A DNA stretch of 46,861 nucleotides from Acholeplasmataceae bacterium. GTDB lineage: Bacteria > Bacillota_I > Bacilli_A > Acholeplasmatales > Acholeplasmataceae. Of the stretch, positions 1 through 7,865 are shown one piece after another. Made by a program: the position numbers and the translations under genes. The stretch is from NCBI GenBank assembly GCA_028690555.1, contig JAQVBA010000002.1, positions 1 through 46,861 on the forward strand, written 5' to 3'. Under the pieces are notes generated by a model. That model saw only the letters and a list, made by a program, of their open reading frames with translations. It made no database searches and was not told the DNA's origin. Each line of letters starts with the position of its first letter. The stretch's first letter is position 1.

Positions 1-917
1 GCGAATGGTTTATCTAATACTTTTTTAAGTCTTTCAATAATACCAGGTTCAACAAACTTATCAAAAAACTCCATTTCTTCGGGAAGTTTATCAAAAACAT
101 AACGAATAATATGTTTAACCATCGCTTCAGCGACTTCCATGTTGTCTTTTAGATCTGCAAATGCCATTTCGGGTTCAATCATCCAAAATTCTGAAGCATG
201 ACGTTGAGTATTCGAGTTTTCAGCTCTAAATGTTGGTCCAAAGGTATAAACATCTTTAAATGCTAAGGCATAAGCTTCAGCTTCAAGTTGGCCTGTAACA
301 GTTAAATTTGCTCTTTTACCGAAGAAATCTTTCTTATAGTCAATCGTTTTATCATCATTTCGTGGAATGTTATCTAAATCAAATGTTGTGATGTTAAACA
401 TTTGACCAGCACCTTCTCCATCATTTGCTGTAATGATTGGTGTATGAACATAAATGAAATTACGACTTTGAAAGAAATCATGGATCGCAAATGCTGCAAC
501 ACTTCTTAAACGAAAGACAGCATGAAAAAGGTTTGTTCTTGGTCTTAAATGAGCCACTTCTCTTAAAAATTCTCTGGAATGCCTTTTGGGTTGAATTGGA
601 TAATCTTCCGGCGCATCTCCTAATAATTCGATGTGAATTGCTTTAACTTCAAAAGGTTGTTTGGCTTGTGGCGTTAAAATCAGCTCTCCTTTTACTAAAA
701 TCGAACTTCCTACACGTATTTTTTGAACCTCTTTGAATTCATCAATATTTTTTTCTTCATAAACAACTTGAAGACTCTCAAAGAAAGTTCCATCGTGAAA
801 ATTGATGAACCCGAATTCTTTTTGAGCTCGATGATTTCTTACCCAACCTTTGAGAGTTAATTCCTTACCTAAGTATTTTTCTTGATCTCTAAAAATTTGT
901 TTTACAGTTGTTTGCAT
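1..917 (-). CDS. asnS: Asparagine--tRNA ligase (partial, C-terminus outside window)
   Basis: Cytosolic class II aminoacyl-tRNA synthetase that charges tRNA-Asn. The visible 305 residues begin MQTTVKQIF after a strong AGGAGG site (about 921-928). An OB-fold anticodon-binding domain fills about residues 15-105 (GWVRNHRAQKEFGFI). It is followed by the class II core with HLRPRT near 125 and motif 2 FRAENSNTQRHASEFW near 230, which is typical of AsnRS rather than AspRS. The gene runs off the left edge, so motif 3 is not visible. It sits behind a T-box leader whose proposed specifier is AAC, an Asn codon, which independently supports Asn specificity. Confidence 0.95.
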   Translation of the reverse strand, partial: MQTTVKQIFRDQEKYLGKELTLKGWVRNHRAQKEFGFINFHDGTFFESLQVVYEEKNIDEFKEVQKIRVGSSILVKGELILTPQAKQPFEVKAIHIELLGDAPEDYPIQPKRHSREFLREVAHLRPRTNLFHAVFRLRSVAAFAIHDFFQSRNFIYVHTPIITANDGEGAGQMFNITTFDLDNIPRNDDKTIDYKKDFFGKRANLTVTGQLEAEAYALAFKDVYTFGPTFRAENSNTQRHASEFWMIEPEMAFADLKDNMEVAEAMVKHIIRYVFDKLPEEMEFFDKFVEPGIIERLKKVLDKPF

Positions 918-931
918 GATATGCCTCCTGA

Positions 932-1172
932 TAAAAAATAAAACGCCCTTAAATGCTAAGGACGTAAATATTACGCGGTACCACCTTAGTTCTAGAAGTC
1001 ATTCTAGCCCTTAAATACACATAACGGGTGTCATCCGGATAGTTCTACTTTTCTTTCGAATTTCTTCTATCTCTCCGAGTGTTGATCATCATAAAGATTT
1101 TTATCTAGGCTCGCACCCTCCCTAGTTCGCTTTTAAAATCTTTTTTTATGATGACGGTCTCATCAACGATTT
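932..1172 (-). promoter_or_regulatory. T-box riboswitch leader of asnS
   Basis: The minus-strand leader carries the conserved T-box element AAGGTGGTACCGCG (974-987). A terminator hairpin follows (943-951 with 957-965) and then a U-rich tract (931-942). Stem I can form from GTCATCATAAAAAAAGATTT pairing with AAATCTTTATGATGAT; its distal part is CTAGG...CCTAG. A candidate specifier codon AAC (1081-1083) is followed by ACTC, so uncharged tRNA-Asn should favour antitermination. The same NNN-ACTC layout occurs in the serS leader. The fold was made by eye. Confidence 0.9.
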
Positions 1173-1178
1173 GTCATT

Positions 1179-1207
1179 ATTATACTTTCATTAAGCCTTT
1201 TTGTCAA
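1179..1207 (-). promoter_or_regulatory. Sigma-A promoter of the asnS T-box transcript
   Basis: On the minus strand TTGACA (1202-1207) and TATAAT (1179-1184) are separated by 17 bases, a perfect consensus. The -35 box overlaps the TGA stop of rmuC (1204-1206). Confidence 0.85.
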
Positions 1208-2349
1208 TCAAGTTCGTCCGTGGATTCTGATTCTTCATCAAATTCGATTTGATCAAATTTAGCTTCAGAGATATTTTGGAATTTTGTGCTAATTTTTTGA
1301 CTTGTAATTTGAACTTGATCTGCTGTTTTAGCAACCGTATCAATGGATCGTTTAAGCTTATCCCATCGATCCACATAACGTTTAAATTCATCGCCTAATT
1401 TATTTAATTCATCAATGATCACTTTGGCTTGTTCATCACGTTTTAAATTGTTTACAACTACTTGAATCATCGATAATTGTGAAATTAAAGTTGTCGGTGA
1501 AACAATCCAAACAGAATATTTTGATGCATAATCGATAAGATCTTGATGATAAGCTGCAATTTCTGCAAATATCGCTTCAGCAGGAACAAACATGAATGCT
1601 TGATCGCTTGTTTCCCCTGTAATAATATATTTCGTTCTAATGTCATTAATATGTTTTTTAACATCAAGTTTAAATTCTTTTTCAGCAGTTTTACGATCGC
1701 TATCTCCTAACGTTTGATCAACCATTCTTTTATAGTTATCTAAAGGAAATTTTGAATCGATTGCTACCATCCCTAATGGCTCTGGAGCGTAGACAACAGC
1801 ATCGGCTAAGGCTTTATTTGATAGCATTTTTTGTCGCTCATATAATTTAGGATTGTTTCCAAAAATAGCAGTGAGTAATTGGTATAGTTGAACTTCCCCA
1901 AAAGTTCCTCTCGCTTTTTTATCTGTAAGAAGATCATTCAATGAAACAACCTCAGTTGATAAAAGTTCGATTTTCTTTTGTGCTTCATCGATTTTCGTTA
2001 ATCTTTCCATCACATTCGTAAATGTCTCACTCGTCTTTTCAAACCCTTGGCCAAGACGTGCCTCAACTTTTTCATTGATTTCTTTGAGATGACGATCAAT
2101 ATGAAGCATCATGTTATCTTTAAACGTGTTTAAATCATTTTGATTCATCTTATTTGATTCACTAAATAGCTTTGCCATCTCATATTTAAGATCACCATAT
2201 TCTTTTTGAAAATAGATTTTAAGCTCATTTTGAAGTTCTTTTTGTTCATCAACAAGCTCAATATGTTTATTCTTTTTAAATGCTTTGATGACTAAAATAA
2301 TCACAACAATCAAAATCGCACTTAGTAATCCAATTTGAACATATTCCAT
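1204..2349 (-). CDS. rmuC: RmuC family DNA recombination protein
   Basis: RmuC proteins limit inversions at short inverted repeats and carry a PD-(D/E)XK-like nuclease fold. This 381-residue protein has one N-terminal membrane helix (about 6-24). A long coiled-coil segment (about 30-150) follows, and then the conserved RmuC core beginning at RGTFGEVQL, with DAVVY, AIDSKFPL and FMFVPAEAIFAE. AIDSK is the likely nuclease motif. The start has a clear GGAGGT site. It lies 14 bases after the papain-like gene and probably shares its transcript. Length and organisation are normal. Confidence 0.93.
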   Translation of the reverse strand: MEYVQIGLLSAILIVVIILVIKAFKKNKHIELVDEQKELQNELKIYFQKEYGDLKYEMAKLFSESNKMNQNDLNTFKDNMMLHIDRHLKEINEKVEARLGQGFEKTSETFTNVMERLTKIDEAQKKIELLSTEVVSLNDLLTDKKARGTFGEVQLYQLLTAIFGNNPKLYERQKMLSNKALADAVVYAPEPLGMVAIDSKFPLDNYKRMVDQTLGDSDRKTAEKEFKLDVKKHINDIRTKYIITGETSDQAFMFVPAEAIFAEIAAYHQDLIDYASKYSVWIVSPTTLISQLSMIQVVVNNLKRDEQAKVIIDELNKLGDEFKRYVDRWDKLKRSIDTVAKTADQVQITSQKISTKFQNISEAKFDQIEFDEESESTDELD

Positions 2350-2363
2350 GTCATTACCTCCAA

Positions 2364-3305
2364 TTAATTTACATCTTCTAAATAATAGATGTGTACAACC
2401 TCATCAATAATTTCAACATAAAATGCTAAGTAAACATCTTCTGACATAATCATATCATTGACTGAAGTTATAAACCGGTCATCGTTTAGTGCTCTTGCAT
2501 AATTTCTTTGGTTCTCTGGCTCTATTAGAACACTTTGATATGCTCTACTAATTAAATCTGTGCAATAAAACTTATATTCTAAATCCAATGCGAATGTGAA
2601 ATTGTATAAGCTAATATCGACTTTATCATCTGCGTATGCCACAGCACCATCAATTTGTTCTTGTGTGACATTTTTAACGCGTATACCGATAAATTCAGGA
2701 CGGTAATAATTGCCGTAATACTTATAGCTTGGACTTGATTCACTCCGAAAATTTGGGTTTAACCAATAATTCGAACTCGTCACACTTACGGTTGCGCTAA
2801 AATTATGTGGTTCATCACCGGGGTGAAATATAAAATCGAGAATTGTCTCACCAGGTTGAGGAAAACCTACAGCTTCAATAAAGCGATTATTCCCGTTATG
2901 GATTGCTGCATGACCTCCAAAATTATAACTAATCCAGGGGTGAATTATCGGAACCCCGGGAAATGGTGATTGTTGTGATAAAAAGATATCTCCTTTTTGC
3001 CCAATTAACCTACGAGATTCATCGGTAAAAATGCTACGTGTATCATTTAATTCGTAAGATGTTTCACGTGAAACCTTGTGATAAACTCGCGTTTGGAAAG
3101 TCCCGGGATAATATTCAATTGTTTCCTCATGCTCATATACACTGCGTGATTTAAAATCATTAACGATTTTATTGACTTTTATATTTTCATAAGTCGCAAT
3201 CCCCATACTATACGTGAATGACATAATCAAAAACACTAAAATAACGATTAAAAATCGTTTCAATCGCTGGATTAATGTGCGTTTTTGATGTTTTCTAAAT
3301 GCCAT
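2364..3305 (-). CDS. Membrane-anchored permuted papain-like (YiiX/NlpC-P60-type) protein
   Basis: A 313-residue protein with a basic N-terminus and one membrane helix (about 17-38), so the rest is probably extracytoplasmic. The segment KGDIFLSQ (104-111), GHAAIHNG (131-138) with H132, the downstream E144 and FYCTDLISRAYQ (247-257) with C248 follow the permuted papain-fold layout of YiiX-like proteins, where the His precedes the catalytic Cys. Family membership is an inference from this motif order. The substrate is unknown; a peptide, amide or lipid ester bond is possible. The gene has its own extended -10 promoter and is followed closely by rmuC. Confidence 0.6.
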   Translation of the reverse strand: MAFRKHQKRTLIQRLKRFLIVILVFLIMSFTYSMGIATYENIKVNKIVNDFKSRSVYEHEETIEYYPGTFQTRVYHKVSRETSYELNDTRSIFTDESRRLIGQKGDIFLSQQSPFPGVPIIHPWISYNFGGHAAIHNGNNRFIEAVGFPQPGETILDFIFHPGDEPHNFSATVSVTSSNYWLNPNFRSESSPSYKYYGNYYRPEFIGIRVKNVTQEQIDGAVAYADDKVDISLYNFTFALDLEYKFYCTDLISRAYQSVLIEPENQRNYARALNDDRFITSVNDMIMSEDVYLAFYVEIIDEVVHIYYLEDVN

Positions 3306-3330
3306 AAATTCACCTACTTATGTGCCTATT

Positions 3331-3336
3331 ATTATA
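3331..3336 (-). promoter_or_regulatory. Extended -10 promoter of the papain-like gene
   Basis: The minus strand reads TGATATAAT, an extended -10 with TATAAT at 3331-3336. A poor -35 (TTATTT) lies 17 bases upstream. It sits just downstream of the jag terminator, so the gene is probably a separate unit from jag. Confidence 0.6.
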
Positions 3337-3354
3337 TCATGAAATATAGTAACA

Positions 3355-3386
3355 AATAAAAAGCTCTTCCTATTTAAAGAAAGAGC
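3355..3386 (-). terminator. Terminator of the rpmH-rnpA-yidC-jag operon
   Basis: On the minus strand GCTCTTTC pairs with GGAAGAGC (8 bp with one G-U, loop TTTAAATA). A run of U follows. It lies just after the jag stop. Confidence 0.85.
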
Positions 3387-3393
3387 GTAATCT

Positions 3394-4017
3394 TTATTTC
3401 TTAACCGGTTTAATCACAAGTGCGCGGTTTTCGCCTTCGCCTTCTGATTCAGTGGTTACATCGCGCCATTCACTGAGTTTCGTGTGAATGATTCTGCGAT
3501 CATAAGCATTCATTGGATCTAATTTGACAGCAATTCTTGTTTGTGCAACTTCTTTCGCTGTTTTTGTTGCGAGTATCTCAAGTTGTTTTCTATGATTTTC
3601 GTGATAGTTTCCAATATCTAAAGAAACGATTAAATGCCCATCAACAAAAGTGTTTAAGTAGTTTCTAAGCATATACTGTAAACTAATCAACGTACGTCCT
3701 TCGCGACCGATTAATAAGGCATTTTCATCACTTTCGACATGGAAATGGATTTCTTCGCCATCAGAGAGTGTACGAACTTCCATACGTGTTTCAATTTCAA
3801 GTGTTTTTAAAATGCTTTCTAAGTAAATTTTCCCTTCTAATGCAAGATTCACATTAGGCGTTGCTTCATAAGTTGCTGATGTACCAAAGCCTAATAGTCC
3901 TTTTTTCTCACGTAATACCGTGAGTTTAATTTTATCGAGTTGTAATCTAAGTTGTTCAATCGCTATTTTTTCGGCTTCTTGCAAAGATTTTGCTTCAAAT
4001 TCTACGCGTTTTAACAT
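3394..4017 (-). CDS. jag: Jag/KhpB RNA-binding protein (SpoIIIJ-associated)
   Basis: A cytosolic RNA-binding protein (KhpB), usually encoded directly after yidC and linked to cell elongation and division control. The 207 residues contain an N-terminal Jag_N domain (about 1-52, KKGLLGFG), a linker, a KH domain with the GREG loop near 105-108, and a C-terminal R3H domain (RRIIHTKLSEW near 170-180). The start has a GGGGTGAT site and lies four bases after yidC, so the two are translated together. A terminator follows. All expected domains are present. Confidence 0.95.
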   Translation of the reverse strand: MLKRVEFEAKSLQEAEKIAIEQLRLQLDKIKLTVLREKKGLLGFGTSATYEATPNVNLALEGKIYLESILKTLEIETRMEVRTLSDGEEIHFHVESDENALLIGREGRTLISLQYMLRNYLNTFVDGHLIVSLDIGNYHENHRKQLEILATKTAKEVAQTRIAVKLDPMNAYDRRIIHTKLSEWRDVTTESEGEGENRALVIKPVKK

Positions 4018-4021
4018 ATGA

Positions 4022-5434
4022 TCACCCCAATATTTGTTTTTCTTGTAATTTTTGGTGTTTCTTTTCTGCCATCTTGCGGTTGATTAATGTTTGTCCTAAA
4101 GAATAAATGTTTCCAAAAATCCAGTAAAGTGCTAAAGCATTGCTTTGGTAAGATGCAAATACCATCATTACGACCATAAAATACATCATGTATTTCATCG
4201 TTTTTTCAGTTTGCATTGCTTGTGGGTTGTTGTGAGTCGTTGTTTTCTTTTGATAAGATGGTTTCTTTTGAGCAATTAGTTGTAGTAAGAACATTGTAAT
4301 ACCTACAATACCTGCTAAAACCATACCAATAATGCCATCTTGTGTATTTGCAAGATTAATTCCTAAGAAGCCTGTATGAGCTACTGAATCAGTGAACATA
4401 CCACCTTCGATTGTAATTCTTCTAACCACACCATACATTGCAATAAAGATTGGCATTTGCAAGAATGGAAATAGACAACCTAAAGCACTTATTCCATGTT
4501 TTTTATAAACTTGCATCATTTCCATTTGCATTTGTTGTTGTGATGCTGGATCTTTTCTCGTTGCATATTTCATTTGTACACGTTGCATGTCTGGTTGAGC
4601 GAGATTCATTTTTAACGACATATCGTTACTCTTCGCATAAATAGGCCATGCAAGAGTACGTACAACGATGGTCGTAAATAAGATACCAAGTGCAAATGAA
4701 TTCCCCATGAGTCCGCCGAAGAATGCCATGATATATGAGATCGGAATTACGAAAATCCAGTCAAATACGTTTGCATCCTCAGTAGTTACTGGTCTTTCAC
4801 CACCGGCAACATAAATATCGAATTCTTCTGAGATGCCTTGATATGTAACAGAAACTGGGTAACTAATCTTATCTTTAAATCCATCGTCATCCAATGGTTG
4901 ATAATCATAATCATCAAAAAGCGCAATAAATGCATCTTCGCTTAAAGTTTCATGCAGTGCTTGAATATCACCATCTTTTTCAATGGCATAAACTTCCATA
5001 CCGATTGGATTAAATGTTTTACCAATATGGTGTGAAACATTTTCTTCACTATATCGAATTGCTAACATTGCGATTGTGTTATCTTCGACAGGAACTTCTG
5101 GTTTAATGTAAATCTTAAAAGAGTGTTGTTCACCTTCAGCGATAAAATAGTAAGTACGTACACCATTATTATCTTCAAATAGGGTTGGAAGATCTCCATC
5201 ATACGTGACGAGTGTTGGAATACCAACCTCATTCACTGTCCAATAAGATAATCCATTTTCACCTTTAAATACAATTTGATCTTGTTCATCATATTCAAAC
5301 ACGACTTTTTCACCGTTTTCTCCATAAGGATTATTAACGGCAATTGAAGCAATGTTATCATCTGATGAATTACAAGCTGCAAGACTCAATGTCAAGATTA
5401 ACATCATGACAATAAATATAATGCGTTTATTCAT
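4022..5434 (-). CDS. yidC: YidC/Oxa1 membrane protein insertase with lipoprotein signal and Ig-like N-terminal extension
   Basis: Inserts membrane proteins alone or with SecYEG. The C-terminal part (from about residue 225) is a standard five-helix YidC core. It has the hydrophilic-groove Arg in TTIVVRTLAWPIY, a cytoplasmic helical hairpin rich in Met and Gln, and FPFLQMPIFIAMY. The protein is 470 residues, against roughly 260 in Bacillus-type YidC. The extra part begins with a signal peptide and lipobox LAAC (Cys21). An outer domain follows whose last section (about 120-210; FNPIGMEVYAIEKDG ... YPVSVTYQGISEEFDIYV) resembles a bacterial Ig-like (Big_3) repeat. It overlaps rnpA by eight bases and has a GGAG site. 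Confidence 0.95.
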   Translation of the reverse strand: MNKRIIFIVMMLILTLSLAACNSSDDNIASIAVNNPYGENGEKVVFEYDEQDQIVFKGENGLSYWTVNEVGIPTLVTYDGDLPTLFEDNNGVRTYYFIAEGEQHSFKIYIKPEVPVEDNTIAMLAIRYSEENVSHHIGKTFNPIGMEVYAIEKDGDIQALHETLSEDAFIALFDDYDYQPLDDDGFKDKISYPVSVTYQGISEEFDIYVAGGERPVTTEDANVFDWIFVIPISYIMAFFGGLMGNSFALGILFTTIVVRTLAWPIYAKSNDMSLKMNLAQPDMQRVQMKYATRKDPASQQQMQMEMMQVYKKHGISALGCLFPFLQMPIFIAMYGVVRRITIEGGMFTDSVAHTGFLGINLANTQDGIIGMVLAGIVGITMFLLQLIAQKKPSYQKKTTTHNNPQAMQTEKTMKYMMYFMVVMMVFASYQSNALALYWIFGNIYSLGQTLINRKMAEKKHQKLQEKQILG

Positions 5435-5777
5435 CTGTGTTCTCCAATAGTTTTGATTTTTTCATAAGTTCAATCAATTGATACTTCATGTCGTTATACG
5501 ATAAATCTTTAGAATTAGGTTTTATAACGATGACGAAGCATACATCTGATTTCATATGGTTACTTTGTTCAGTAACAATCATTCGAATCCGACGTTTTGC
5601 GAGATTTCGTTTAACAGCATTTCCATATTTCTTTCCAATAGATAATGCGAAACGAAAATGACTCGCTTGTGGATCAGTCGATTGATAGATCGCATAATAA
5701 CTGTTTGATTTTGATGTTTTTTTCTTAAAGATCGCATCGATTTCGCTATTCTTCTTTATGCGATATTCTTTTTTCAT
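5427..5777 (-). CDS. rnpA: Ribonuclease P protein component
   Basis: The protein subunit of RNase P, which matures tRNA 5' ends together with the RNA subunit (not in this window). At 116 residues it has normal length. The signature KYGNAVKRNLAKRRIR (RNR motif) and the N-terminal KKEYRIKKNSEIDAIFKK match the family. It overlaps the start of yidC by eight bases. No convincing Shine-Dalgarno site precedes the ATG, and a hairpin with a U tract sits between rpmH and this gene, so its expression is probably set below that of rpmH. Confidence 0.95.
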   Translation of the reverse strand: MKKEYRIKKNSEIDAIFKKKTSKSNSYYAIYQSTDPQASHFRFALSIGKKYGNAVKRNLAKRRIRMIVTEQSNHMKSDVCFVIVIKPNSKDLSYNDMKYQLIELMKKSKLLENTDE

Positions 5778-5781
5778 AGTT

Positions 5782-5840
5782 TTTTAAAAAATAAGGACTA
5801 CTCAAAATAACGAAAAGTTATTATTTTAACGAGTAGTCCT
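5782..5840 (-). terminator. Intra-operon terminator or attenuator between rpmH and rnpA
   Basis: On the minus strand AGGACTACTC (5831-5840) pairs with GAGTAGTCCT (5794-5803), with a further inner stem TTAAAATAATAAC/GTTATTTT. The hairpin is followed by TATTTTTT. The strong stem and U tract suggest that part of rpmH transcription ends here. Confidence 0.8.
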
Positions 5841-5861
5841 AGTGTTTTAAAATAATTTAGA

Positions 5862-5996
5862 TTAAACAGTTAACTCAGCGCGGCCTTTCAATCTGCGACG
5901 AGCAAGTACTTGACGACCACCAACGGTTGCCATGCGAGCTCTAAATCCGTGAGTCTTTTGGCGCTTTAACTTACTTGGTTGATATGTTCTTTTCAC
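5862..5996 (-). CDS. rpmH: 50S ribosomal protein L34
   Basis: A small basic protein of the large ribosomal subunit. I chose the GTG at 5994-5996, giving VKRTYQPSKLKRQ and 44 residues, the usual L34 length. An AAAGGTGG site lies eight bases upstream. A longer reading from 6062 is ruled out because its TTG start falls in the -35 box of the promoter. The HGFRARM and GRQVLARRRLKGR motifs are diagnostic. It heads the rpmH-rnpA-yidC-jag unit leading away from the origin. Confidence 0.96.
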   Translation of the reverse strand: MKRTYQPSKLKRQKTHGFRARMATVGGRQVLARRRLKGRAELTV

Positions 5997-6033
5997 AAAT
6001 AAAACCACCTTTCTTGCGAAACCATGCTTTTTA

Positions 6034-6062
6034 ATTATATATAAAGATATATCTTTTGTCAA
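6034..6062 (-). promoter_or_regulatory. Consensus sigma-A promoter of the rpmH operon
   Basis: On the minus strand TTGACA (6057-6062) and TATAAT (6034-6039) are spaced by 17 bases, a perfect match, as expected for a ribosomal protein gene. Confidence 0.88.
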
Positions 6063-6371
6063 CTCAAAATATCATTGTTTTTTATGTGTTTGATTGAACC
6101 ATGATTTATGAAATGATTTTTACTCATTTTTCATAAGTCTATCTTAATCCAAATTGTGGATAACTTAGCCACATTTTTGTGGGATTGTGGAAAACTGGAA
6201 AATTATTACAAACGGCTCCATTAAAGCCTATTTTTATCTATTTTTACCACAATATGCCCACATATTTACATTTTGATCAAAAGAGTTACCCACGAATAAT
6301 GTGGATATCTTTTTAATCTTTTTTGGTTTCTATATGTTATCATGAAATCACGAATAGAGGGGTATCAACAT
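6063..6371. other. Replication origin region (oriC) with DnaA-box cluster
   Basis: A gene-free AT-rich gap between divergent rpmH and dnaA. DnaA boxes: TGTGGATAA at 6155-6163 (perfect), TTAGCCACA at 6165-6173 (one mismatch), TGTGGAAAA at 6186-6194 (one mismatch), TTACCCACG at 6286-6294 (two) and TGTGGATAT at 6300-6308 (one). Gene direction switches here from minus to plus, consistent with bidirectional replication. I could not place the unwinding element. The dnaA-dnaN gap (7737-7865) holds a further weak box, AAATCCACA at 7804-7812. Confidence 0.85.
6335..6343 (+). promoter_or_regulatory. Possible dnaA promoter (extended -10)
   Basis: TGTTATCAT is an extended -10 (TATCAT at 6338-6343) without a clear -35. 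A DnaA box at 6300-6308 lies just upstream and could allow DnaA to repress itself. This -10 overlaps the alternative ATG at 6342, arguing against that start. Confidence 0.45.
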
Positions 6372-7736
6372 ATGAATAATTACGATCAATTATGGCAGCG
6401 AATCCTTGGTGATTTAGAATCAACTTTTAATGAAGAAACTTACCAAGATGTTTTTGAGCCAATCAAATCTACACATAAATTCGTTAATGGCCATATCTAT
6501 GTTCTTGTCCAAAGTGAATTTATCAAAAATAGAATCAATCGTTTTTATCTTACGAAAATTAATGAACTTGCAACAAAATATCAAGGTGAACCGATACGTT
6601 TTAAATTTGTCACTGAACAAGAATTGCTTCCAGAAGAAACTTTAGTGAGTCCTGAAAGGAATCTAAACTTAAAGTATCGTCCTGGTAACTTAAATGCAAC
6701 CTATACATTCGATAATTTTGTAGTCGGTAAAAGTAACATGTTTGCTTTTAGAATGGCAATGAAAGTTGCTGATCAACCGGGTGCGGTTGCAAACCCATTA
6801 TACATCTTTGGTGATGTGGGATTAGGTAAAACACACTTAATGCAATCCATCGGTAACTACATTTTAGATCAAGATGTAAGTAAAAAAATTCTTTATGTAA
6901 AAGCTGATGGTTTTATTGAAGATTTTGCAAATTTATTAAAACGTGAAAAAATGGATGATTTTAATCATAAATATCGTGAAATTGATGTCTTATTAGTCGA
7001 TGATATTCAAATCATGGGTGGGGCTACTAGAACCCAAATGGAGTTTTTTAAACTCTTTGATTATTTATATCAACAAAATAAACAAATCGTCATTACAAGT
7101 GATAAACCAGCATCTGAATTAAAGAACATTATGACACGCTTAACATCACGTTTTGAAGTTGGTTTAACTGTAGATATTCAAGTACCAGATTTAGAACATC
7201 GCATTGAAATTTTAAAACGAAAACTTGCGACTGAATCGTCAGATATTCATGACATTCCAAATAATGTTTTAGAGTTTATTGCTTCTTCATTTGTAACGAA
7301 CATTAGAGAGCTTGAAGGCGCATTAAAACGTGTATTATTTTATTGCTTAACAAATAACCTTGACTTAACCGTAGAATCCACTGCTGAGGCTCTAGAACCA
7401 CTTTTAAGAACAAAGAGAAAGAGTGACTCCTTGAATGAAAATAATTATGACAAAATTCAAAGTGTTGTAAGTGATTTTTATGGGATATCTTTAGAGGATT
7501 TAATTGGTAAAAAGAGACATTCAAAATATGTAGTTCCACGCCACATAGCAATGTATTTAATTAAGTCAAGATATAACATTCCATATAAGACGATTGGAGG
7601 CTTATTTGGAGATCGAGATCATTCCACAGTTTTAGCTGCTTGTGAGAAAATTGATAATGATATCAAACAAGACCCTTCATTAAAATTAGCTATCGATACA
7701 ATTCTTAAAAAAATTGATTTTCTAAGTAAAAATTAA
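6372..7736 (+). CDS. dnaA: Chromosomal replication initiator protein DnaA
   Basis: Binds DnaA boxes in the adjacent origin and opens the duplex. I chose ATG 6372 (MNNYDQLWQRIL), which has an AGAGGGG site nine bases upstream; the in-frame ATG at 6342 has none. The 454 residues show domain I, a short linker, and an AAA+ core starting near YTFDNFVVGKSN. Walker A is GDVGLGKTH and Walker B is LLVDDIQ. The C-terminal DNA-binding helix-turn-helix carries the signature DRDHSTVLAACEKI. Normal length. Confidence 0.98.
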   Translation: MNNYDQLWQRILGDLESTFNEETYQDVFEPIKSTHKFVNGHIYVLVQSEFIKNRINRFYLTKINELATKYQGEPIRFKFVTEQELLPEETLVSPERNLNLKYRPGNLNATYTFDNFVVGKSNMFAFRMAMKVADQPGAVANPLYIFGDVGLGKTHLMQSIGNYILDQDVSKKILYVKADGFIEDFANLLKREKMDDFNHKYREIDVLLVDDIQIMGGATRTQMEFFKLFDYLYQQNKQIVITSDKPASELKNIMTRLTSRFEVGLTVDIQVPDLEHRIEILKRKLATESSDIHDIPNNVLEFIASSFVTNIRELEGALKRVLFYCLTNNLDLTVESTAEALEPLLRTKRKSDSLNENNYDKIQSVVSDFYGISLEDLIGKKRHSKYVVPRHIAMYLIKSRYNIPYKTIGGLFGDRDHSTVLAACEKIDNDIKQDPSLKLAIDTILKKIDFLSKN

Positions 7737-7762
7737 GTGTTTATAAATTGTTGTAAATATGG

Positions 7763-7768
7763 TATAAT
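7763..7768 (+). promoter_or_regulatory. Probable dnaN promoter -10
   Basis: TATAAT at 7763-7768 in the dnaA-dnaN gap, with a weak TTATAA (7741-7746) 16 bases upstream. The leader to dnaN is about 90 bases and contains TTCCCACAAATCCACA, which may be weak DnaA sites. Confidence 0.5.
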
Positions 7769-7865
7769 AATTACGGTATAAAGCCATTCTAGGTTTTTCC
7801 CACAAATCCACATTTGTAACAATAATTTAAAGACTAATCTATAAGAAAATAAAGGAGCCGTCGTT

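Noticed and set aside
5997..6062. N-terminal extension of L34
   Set aside because: The TTG start lies in the -35 of a perfect promoter; L34 is normally 44 residues.
6342..6371. Longer dnaA start at ATG 6342
   Set aside because: No ribosome site, it overlaps a likely -10, and the family start matches MNNYDQLW at 6372.
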